Below, piece after piece: positions 30,315 to 34,844 of a stretch of DNA of 34,844 nt. The DNA is taken from assembly GCA_021797365.1 (NCBI GenBank), contig JAJZZU010000002.1:1-34844 (forward strand). The letters are read 5' to 3'. The position numbers were made by a program, and so were the translations under genes. Each line of letters opens with the position of its first letter. Position 1 is the stretch's first letter. The stretch is from Pseudomonadota bacterium (lineage in GTDB: Bacteria; Pseudomonadota; Gammaproteobacteria; Acidiferrobacterales; Acidiferrobacteraceae). Below the pieces are notes generated by a model. The model searched no databases. It saw only the letters and a list, made by a program, of their open reading frames with translations, and was not told where the DNA came from.

Positions 30315-30530
30315 CTAGCCTTTTCCAAAATGTTCATTTGAATCCACGTGCTGAGCAGATCTAACCAATATGAAGCGCGGATGCTTACAGCCTCGGCATG
30401 GCGGGAAGACTTTTCCATATACGCACGTGACCTCATGGGATTGCGTGTGTTCTGGATCGTGCGTCACCTTGTAGATTCCGGAATGCGGGACCTTATCCCC
30501 TGGTTTAAACGTGTCGCCGACGCTCGCCAT
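30315..30530 (-). CDS. YjzC-like small CxxC protein
   Basis: The 71-aa protein begins with the pattern FKPGDKVPHSGIYKVTHD, followed by HEVTCVYGKVFPPCRGC (CRGC being a CxxC) and FILVRSAQHV. This is a widespread short family, possibly metal-binding, without a role I know. AGGAG is 7 nt before its ATG. It is co-oriented with the membrane-protein gene 9 bp downstream and may belong to the same unit. Confidence 0.7.
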   Translation of the reverse strand: MASVGDTFKPGDKVPHSGIYKVTHDPEHTQSHEVTCVYGKVFPPCRGCKHPRFILVRSAQHVDSNEHFGKG

Positions 30531-30596
30531 AGTATTCTCCTGATGCGTAATATGGAGACAATCAAGCCGTCTACCGTAGAATACAGAGATATCTTC

Positions 30597-30962
30597 TTAC
30601 GGCCGTACAGGCGCATACAGGATGCAGTAGCCCATCGGCGCGATCCGTCCCTGCACAAGCTGGCAGGAACCGTCCTTCATCATTCCGGGATCCCTGGCGT
30701 GCATAGCCCCCATCCTCCCAGGGCCCATGGCACCCATCATGCCGCGTCCTGCCGTAGCGCCCGGCGTAACAAAATGGACGCACATGCCGCACATCTTGCG
30801 GCCGTTGGGATGATCCTGATAATGAACGGCCGCTTTCGCAAGCTTGGATTGCGGAGAGGCTACGGCCCGTTGACCTAACAGGGGGTACGCGGCCAAGGCG
30901 GAAGCGGTAACGACGACGGTCTTGAGCCAAGTTCGCCGCGAAAACATTTTAGGTTTATCCAT
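30597..30962 (-). CDS. High-potential iron-sulfur protein with Met/Gly-rich insert
   Basis: The 121-aa precursor carries a twin-arginine signal (SRRTWLKTVVVTASALAAYPLL) for export of the folded [4Fe-4S] protein. Cluster cysteines are C58, C61, C100 and C113, in KMCGMC, DGSC and MGYC. The family spacing is about C-x2-C-x14-16-C; here there are 38 residues between C61 and C100, including an insert rich in Met and Gly (RGMMGAMGPGRMGAMHAR). HiPIPs carry electrons in the periplasm of acidophilic iron and sulfur oxidisers. The ATG at 30962 has AAGG 8 nt upstream. It appears as cargo between defence and replication genes. Confidence 0.87.
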   Translation of the reverse strand: MDKPKMFSRRTWLKTVVVTASALAAYPLLGQRAVASPQSKLAKAAVHYQDHPNGRKMCGMCVHFVTPGATAGRGMMGAMGPGRMGAMHARDPGMMKDGSCQLVQGRIAPMGYCILYAPVRP

Positions 30963-31019
30963 CTGAGAAACCTTCACAGAGGAGGTCTCAAATCTATAGG
31001 ACGCCTGCATGCGGGTCAA

Positions 31020-31190
31020 TTTAAAACTGCGATGCCCGCACTTACGTTTGTGATTTTGCCATGGAACTTCGTGCTTTAATCCGGCGCAGGAAGCGCCGGC
31101 CGGGTTCTAGGGGGGTTTAAGGGGGCCGGGGCCATCAAGGCCCAAGGCCCCGCTTCCTAGGAGTCTCCTAAAGGAGACTCCTAAAGAATC
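31020..31190. other. Intergenic region, candidate origin flank
   Basis: The stretch contains runs of G and C (about 31100-31155) with complementary GGGGCC/GGCCCC-type segments, then the perfect hairpin at 31158. No coding frame looks real. It separates the HiPIP gene from the replication operon and adjoins the iteron-like repeats, as a single-strand initiation region might. Confidence 0.4.
31158..31183. repeat. Perfect 11-bp inverted repeat with 4-nt loop
   Basis: TAGGAGTCTCC (31158-31168) and GGAGACTCCTA (31173-31183) pair completely around TAAA. There is no T-tract on either strand, so it is not an ordinary intrinsic terminator. IncQ origins carry primase-recognised hairpins near the iterons, which is a possible parallel. 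Confidence 0.55.
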
Positions 31191-32048
31191 CTAACGCCCC
31201 TGGCGTAGAGAGCACGCTGCCTGGCGTACGGTACACGCCCCTGGCGTAGAGAGCACACCGCCTGGCGTACGGTACACGCCTCCTCTCTGAATGCGATCCT
31301 CGTTGATAACGATTCCCAACTCTGCCAGCACCGCACGATCAGTCCGGACCTCCCGCCGACGATTGCGTCCACTACCGCCAGTGGTCTCCGCACCCACCGC
31401 GGCCAATACCGTACCGATATGCCACCCTCCTTGCGGACAATCGCGATGCGTGAGAATCCACCGCGCGACCGCTGCGGCCGTGCCCGTCCTGAGCGCCGCG
31501 AGGGGTCGGGGGTCGTAGTGGAGAGGGAGGTCGCGATCCAACAGCACGGCGAGCGTTTTTGTGAGGGTGACACGCCAAAGGGGACGCATCTCTCCCGTGA
31601 CCGGATTCGGTACGGTCGCAGAACTCGGCGTGATCTCGTTTAAGAGGCCATCAAGCACAAATCCATCGACACCGAGCTTGGGGATATCTAATGTAATCGC
31701 ACTGGCCCGGAGGTCCTGGGCCAACGTCTTCAACCCCTTGCCACTATAGCCACCGTCTGCCCGCGAGAGTGTTGTGCGCAGGATGTAAGGATCAACCAGG
31801 ATCTGCACGCTGCCCTCCTCAAGCACGCGCTTTTTTTGGGCATGAAATAACAGGGCTTCGAGCAACAAGGCATGCATCTGCCCGAGCCGTCCGGTCACGT
31901 GCGCCGTTCCCCACGGGGTCTCCATGGCGCGCGTACAAAACACGGGGTGGCGGGTCGGCTGGAAGAGTTGCAATCGCGCCTGATGCACCGTGGTGGTCGG
32001 CAGCAGGCGGTCATTCCAAGCTACGGTGTCACCACCGGTCATCGTCAT
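31191..32048 (-). CDS. RepC-like iteron-binding replication initiator
   Basis: The 285-aa protein resembles IncQ RepC in length and layout: two winged-helix-like halves, the first around VDPYILRTTLSRADGGYSGK and LKTLAQDLRASAITLDI, the second around VLLDRDLPLHYDP, TAAAVARWILTH, and LAELGIVI. Sequence identity is low, so this is a fold- and context-based call supported by the RepA-like helicase gene directly upstream (20-bp overlap) and the iteron-like repeats at its 3' end. The last 20 residues (TVRQAACSLRQGR) translate the repeats themselves, so the natural protein may tolerate variable C-termini. Confidence 0.65.
   Translation of the reverse strand: MTMTGGDTVAWNDRLLPTTTVHQARLQLFQPTRHPVFCTRAMETPWGTAHVTGRLGQMHALLLEALLFHAQKKRVLEEGSVQILVDPYILRTTLSRADGGYSGKGLKTLAQDLRASAITLDIPKLGVDGFVLDGLLNEITPSSATVPNPVTGEMRPLWRVTLTKTLAVLLDRDLPLHYDPRPLAALRTGTAAAVARWILTHRDCPQGGWHIGTVLAAVGAETTGGSGRNRRREVRTDRAVLAELGIVINEDRIQRGGVYRTPGGVLSTPGACTVRQAACSLRQGR
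31196..31277. repeat. Iteron-like repeats at the 3' end of the repC-like gene
   Basis: A 41-bp unit occurs twice in tandem (31196-31236 and 31237-31277), with three differing bases. Each unit contains two versions of CCTGGCGTANNGNNCAC, so four copies appear at 20-21 bp pitch. That spacing matches IncQ iterons. The 41-bp period is not a multiple of three, so the frame shifts between units and selection on protein cannot explain them. A replication-origin function is inferred. Confidence 0.7.
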
Positions 32049-33042
32049 CGCCGATAATTGGCGCGTTAACGCCTACCAAATTGGCGAGGCCACGCGGGGT
32101 CCGGGTTGACGCCTCTATATTCCCTTTGTCAGGCAATGCACGGGCCAGAGGGACGCCGCCTGTCGGTATCCCCCGCGCATCGAGAACCTCAGGCCAATGG
32201 TACAGCGCGCCATCGGCTTCGCGCATTGCATATGATGCCTTCCCCTCGCGGACAATCGTCCACCGTTCTCTGTCCGATATCCCTTTTTCTTCGGCCTCCC
32301 CAGGGGATAGCGGTTGGAGTGTGACACTCCACCGCGCGCCGGCGGGGATTTTGCTACTCCCGCGGGCGGTCTGGTTACCACTATCGCCCCCGGCCATCGC
32401 CGATTTGTTCTGGTGATGCACGATCAGTACACCGGCCCCCGTTTCCCGGCTGATGCGTCGCAACGTTCGTACCGTGAGGCTTGCCGCTTGGTCGTCGTTC
32501 TCGGAGGCCTCGACCATATCCGCCAAGGGGTCGATGAGGATCAGACGGGATCCCCTGCAAAACGCGATGAGGGCGGCCACACTGGGGTGTTCCATGCAAC
32601 GGCGGCTGTTCGCGCCGTCGGGACAGACCAGAGTGAGACCGTGCACACCAGTAGATAAAGGAATGATATCCAGACGGTCATCAGTGTCTCCTACCCATTC
32701 ATAGCCATCCAAGTGGCCTATGGCATGGAGACGTCGCCACAATTCGTGGGCGGAGTCCTCGCTCGTAAGATATACAACCCGCCCGGCCGGTCGAGCCGGC
32801 CACAAACCCCCGGCCACCGGACACCCACCGGCCACCGCCACGGCAATGTGTAGAGCGAGCCAAGATTTGCGGGACCCATCGGGGCCGATCACCATGCCAT
32901 AGATCCCGGATTCCTCGGGCAGGTGCCCCACGATGTAGGTGCGCGGCGGCGGCGGAGTACGGATTGCGGTGTCAATGTGAATACGGTGCCAATCCCCTGC
33001 CCCGGCCTGCACCTTACTAAGAATGGGCGTGTTCGAACTCAC
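32029..33042 (-). CDS. RepA-like replicative helicase ATPase
   Basis: This 337-aa RecA-fold ATPase resembles IncQ-plasmid RepA. It has a P-loop GPDGSRKS (53-60, with Arg in place of the usual small residue before KS), IYLTSED-like RVVYLTSEDSAHEL, Walker B LILIDPLADM (Asp171) and VLIVHHQNKSA. The C-terminal 60 residues are Pro/Gly-rich. ATGA overlaps couple it to the CHC2 gene upstream, and it overlaps the RepC-like gene by 20 bp. Function in unwinding the element's origin is inferred from family and context. Confidence 0.82.
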   Translation of the reverse strand: MSSNTPILSKVQAGAGDWHRIHIDTAIRTPPPPRTYIVGHLPEESGIYGMVIGPDGSRKSWLALHIAVAVAGGCPVAGGLWPARPAGRVVYLTSEDSAHELWRRLHAIGHLDGYEWVGDTDDRLDIIPLSTGVHGLTLVCPDGANSRRCMEHPSVAALIAFCRGSRLILIDPLADMVEASENDDQAASLTVRTLRRISRETGAGVLIVHHQNKSAMAGGDSGNQTARGSSKIPAGARWSVTLQPLSPGEAEEKGISDRERWTIVREGKASYAMREADGALYHWPEVLDARGIPTGGVPLARALPDKGNIEASTRTPRGLANLVGVNAPIIGDDDDRW

Positions 33043-33461
33043 CGGCGCACGCCCGCCGCATCTAAAGCCTGCCAGATTTCGGCGGTCAGACGGGCCGCCA
33101 AATCCGCTTGCGCTGGAGTCACCACCTTGGCCCGCGCGACATCGCTTAAGAGCATAGTGGCCTTCAAGGCCGCGTGCTGAATGGTTTTGAGGCTGATAGC
33201 AGCGTTGCGCTGGATCGGGCTTGGACCCAATGTGCCGCGGGATCCCTCCGGGAACAGATCACGGAGTGTGAGCCCAACCGCTCCCATCACATCGGCCGCC
33301 CCGCAGCCAGCATGGCAGAAGATCAGCACGCGCCCATCGTCCAATTGCGTCACCCGCAATGAAGGGTGCCGGTCACGGTGGGCGGGGCAACGCGCCATCC
33401 AGGGACCACCGTCGCGACCCTTGACGTATTCGAGCCGAGATAACAATAGGGAAGCACTCAT
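33039..33461 (-). CDS. CHC2 zinc-finger primase-type protein
   Basis: The 140-aa protein has the zinc-binding domain of bacterial primases: CPAHRDRHPSL followed by VLIFCHAGC, giving the C-x2-H...C-x2-C ligand set, and then a helical tail. No TOPRIM catalytic domain is present, so it may recognise DNA rather than make primers by itself. The ATG at 33461 overlaps the stop of the gene before it, and its TGA overlaps the RepA-like ATG. A frame open to 33488 is less likely. Confidence 0.78.
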   Translation of the reverse strand: MSASLLLSRLEYVKGRDGGPWMARCPAHRDRHPSLRVTQLDDGRVLIFCHAGCGAADVMGAVGLTLRDLFPEGSRGTLGPSPIQRNAAISLKTIQHAALKATMLLSDVARAKVVTPAQADLAARLTAEIWQALDAAGVRR

Positions 33462-34222
33462 GCCGCCATCCCCCATCCGACATCGCATTGCCGGGGGTCC
33501 ACGAACCGCTGGCGCGGACGGCGGCTTGTTGCACGGCGAGGGGCCTTGGGTGGCGACGGCGCGCGGGGCACCAACATCAAGATAGGTGTAGCGGGAGCGT
33601 TACCCGGTGACATTTTCCGCTTGCGGCCAGCACGACTGGGCAGGCGTTTTGCCACTATGGCGGTCGGCAGCGGATCATTGAGATGCGCCGCCCGTTCCTC
33701 GATGGTGGTGTTGGCCTTTGCCCAATCCCAGTGCCGGTCCTGGATTTGCCGGATGCGCCGCCCGGATAACCCGACTTCATTCCCGATCTTCTCGGATTCC
33801 CCAGCACCGTGCCGCGCAGACGAAACCAGGACATCCCGGCCGCGGCCATCGAGGGGATACAGGGCGAGAATCGCGTTCCACTGATCGCAGTCCAAGTCAC
33901 GGGCGGTGACTGCCAGGCTCGCCACTTTTGTCTGGTTTGCGCGGAACGGCGTTTCGGTGTCCTCGAAATCTGTAGGCGCTTCGTCTTCTTCTTCGCGTGT
34001 ATTGGCAAGATCCAAAAGGACATCCAGGCTCGGTCCTTGAGTGTGCGTTTCTCGAAAGTCGCGATTGCTTTGATAGCGAGGGGAATGACCAAAGCTGAGA
34101 ATGAGATCCGCGGCGGCATCAATACCGCCGGCCTGGTCTATCCAGGCGCGGGCCTCTGTGGGAGTAAAGCCCGCCCAGGGTGGGCAGGCGCAGTCGGGGT
34201 CTGATGTGGTCTGTGTGCGCAT
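33458..34222 (-). CDS. Hypothetical protein of the replication operon
   Basis: The 254-aa protein is not recognised. It has a helical N-terminal domain, an acidic linker (REEEDEAPTDFEDTETPF), and a likely helix-turn-helix (NEVGLSGRRIRQIQDRHWDW), then a basic, Pro/Arg-rich C-terminus. The helix-turn-helix resembles sigma-region-4-like recognition elements, so a DNA-binding role is plausible. It starts 2 bp after the AlpA-like gene and overlaps the CHC2 gene. Confidence 0.6.
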   Translation of the reverse strand: MRTQTTSDPDCACPPWAGFTPTEARAWIDQAGGIDAAADLILSFGHSPRYQSNRDFRETHTQGPSLDVLLDLANTREEEDEAPTDFEDTETPFRANQTKVASLAVTARDLDCDQWNAILALYPLDGRGRDVLVSSARHGAGESEKIGNEVGLSGRRIRQIQDRHWDWAKANTTIEERAAHLNDPLPTAIVAKRLPSRAGRKRKMSPGNAPATPILMLVPRAPSPPKAPRRATSRRPRQRFVDPRQCDVGWGMAA

Positions 34223-34224
34223 CG

Positions 34225-34425
34225 TTAGACCCCCTTCCCAGAATTGCGAGGGCGACCCGACCTACTTGGCGACCGTTGCGCGGCAATCCAGTTGTCCACA
34301 TCCTCCTCTCTCCACCGCACGAGCCGACCTAGCCGCACGGGCGCTGGGAGCTTCAGTCTGTGTACCTGTCGGGTACTGCACTGAAGTCGGTCCGCGATAT
34401 TTTTACGTGTCAAAAGTGTGTCCAC
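34225..34425 (-). CDS. AlpA/excisionase-like helix-turn-helix regulator
   Basis: The 66-aa protein is a MerR-type winged helix-turn-helix: LLTRKNIADRLQCSTRQVHR, RLGRLVRWREEDVDNWI and a basic tail. Proteins of this type act as excision-direction factors or as activators of element genes. The start is a GTG at 34425 with AGAGGT 7 nt upstream. It heads the leftward replication operon, so it could couple excision with replication; that is inferred. Confidence 0.8.
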   Translation of the reverse strand: MDTLLTRKNIADRLQCSTRQVHRLKLPAPVRLGRLVRWREEDVDNWIAAQRSPSRSGRPRNSGKGV

Positions 34426-34529
34426 CGCCGGTACCTCTAGTCACTGTCTGACACAGAAATATATTTACTTGCCTCGCCATTCCCTATAAATTAAAGTCCG
34501 TTTTAGGTTATGAATAGATCAAGACTTCA
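34426..34529. promoter_or_regulatory. AT-rich divergent promoter region
   Basis: This gap between two divergent genes is the most AT-rich stretch at the right end. On the plus strand TATAAA at 34485-34490 follows a TTTACT 15 bp earlier; on the minus strand TATATT within 34458-34468 could serve the AlpA-like gene. Exact boxes are uncertain. Confidence 0.4.
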
Positions 34530-34844
34530 ATGGAAGATATCCGGGCCCCAATTCGCCAGCTAATTAAAGCAATTAAAGGTGAAGAACCGAACGTATACTT
34601 AAGTTTGGTCTGGTGGTTTAAGTTGCCCGGACAACGCGGCGACGCCGACGAGGTCGCCGCAGCGGCGGTTCTGAAGGCGCTTGAGAACATCGTAAGGAAA
34701 CCTGGTGGAGCCACTTTGGCCGCTGACCTCCAGCAAGCCGCTCGGATCGTTGAAGGATTCGAGCTCGGGGCGCGCTCTTACCTAATTCATGTCAGAATTC
34801 AACAAATACTTGATGTGGACCAGGAACCAACGTCGACCAATAAA
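34530..34844 (+). CDS. Hypothetical protein, truncated by the window edge
   Basis: The frame is open from the ATG at 34530 to the end of the window (105 codons, no stop). It begins MEDIRAPIRQLIKAIKGEE, contains a Trp-rich segment (LSLVWWFKLPGQRG) and then two likely helices. No family is recognised, and no strong ribosome site precedes it. It is divergent from the AlpA-like regulator. Confidence 0.55.
   Translation, partial: MEDIRAPIRQLIKAIKGEEPNVYLSLVWWFKLPGQRGDADEVAAAAVLKALENIVRKPGGATLAADLQQAARIVEGFELGARSYLIHVRIQQILDVDQEPTSTNK

Noticed and set aside
31158..31183. Intrinsic terminator
   Set aside because: The stem is perfect, but no T-tract follows on either strand.
31196..31277. CRISPR array or minisatellite in protein
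   Set aside because: Only two 41-bp units, no spacers, and the period is out of frame; iterons explain it better.
34508..34714. Minus-strand open frame of 68 codons
   Set aside because: It is antisense to the longer plus-strand frame that runs off the window edge and has no ribosome site.
4061..34844. Complete conjugative element with its own type IV secretion system
   Set aside because: No VirB/Trb-type mating-pair genes and no second attachment site are visible in the window, so only mobilisation can be supported here.

Overview
The window is GC-rich DNA from an acidophilic, sulfur-oxidising gammaproteobacterium (an Acidiferrobacter- or Acidithiobacillus-like organism is the best guess). 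This rests on a fused DoxDA-type thiosulfate:quinone oxidoreductase, a UbiK-type accessory factor, a TorF-like porin and a high-potential iron-sulfur protein. I cannot name the species from sequence reading alone.

Positions 1-4060 look like chromosomal backbone: cyclopropane fatty acid synthase, DoxDA, a TorF-like porin, UbiK and a tRNA-Arg(CCG). A 39-nt copy of the 5' half of that tRNA sits 104 bp upstream of it. From about 4061 to the end of the window the content is an integrated mobile element that starts with a tyrosine recombinase directly downstream of the tRNA. I do not see the far attachment site, so the element continues beyond 34844.

The element has four blocks. (1) 5.2-14.5 kb is a defence/cargo region: a three-gene operon of DNA methyltransferase, SF2 helicase and GIY-YIG protein, then two PIN-domain proteins and a SIR2-family protein. 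(2) 14.9-27.9 kb is a DNA-processing and mobilisation module laid out like that of IncW plasmid R388. A leftward set carries a MobF relaxase-helicase, a glycine-zipper lipoprotein, two separate coupling-protein-like ATPases, small proteins and a PLD-family protein. A rightward stbABC-like operon diverges from it. Between them lie a candidate oriT hairpin/nic region, an array of 11-bp-pitch repeats and copies of a shared upstream element. No VirB/Trb mating-pair genes are present, so the element is either mobilisable or carries its type IV secretion genes outside the window. (3) 28.1-31.0 kb is a second cargo region: a TIR-like protein plus a caspase-like protease, arranged like type IV Thoeris, a membrane protein, a small CxxC protein and a HiPIP with an unusual Met/Gly-rich insert. 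(4) 31.1-34.4 kb is an IncQ-like replication operon: an AlpA-like regulator, an unknown protein, a CHC2 zinc-finger protein, a RepA-like helicase and a RepC-like initiator, ending in four iteron-like repeats and a perfect hairpin. A divergent open frame runs off the right edge.

The most notable non-coding signals are a 19-bp element, CAATTTCCGC-N4-GCNGC, present six times and always just upstream of mobilisation genes in the same orientation; an exact 22-bp palindrome-containing repeat in two of the mobilisation intergenic gaps; the oriT candidate; and the 11-bp-pitch repeats in front of the stbA-like gene. Together they suggest that the element coordinates its transfer genes through shared operators.
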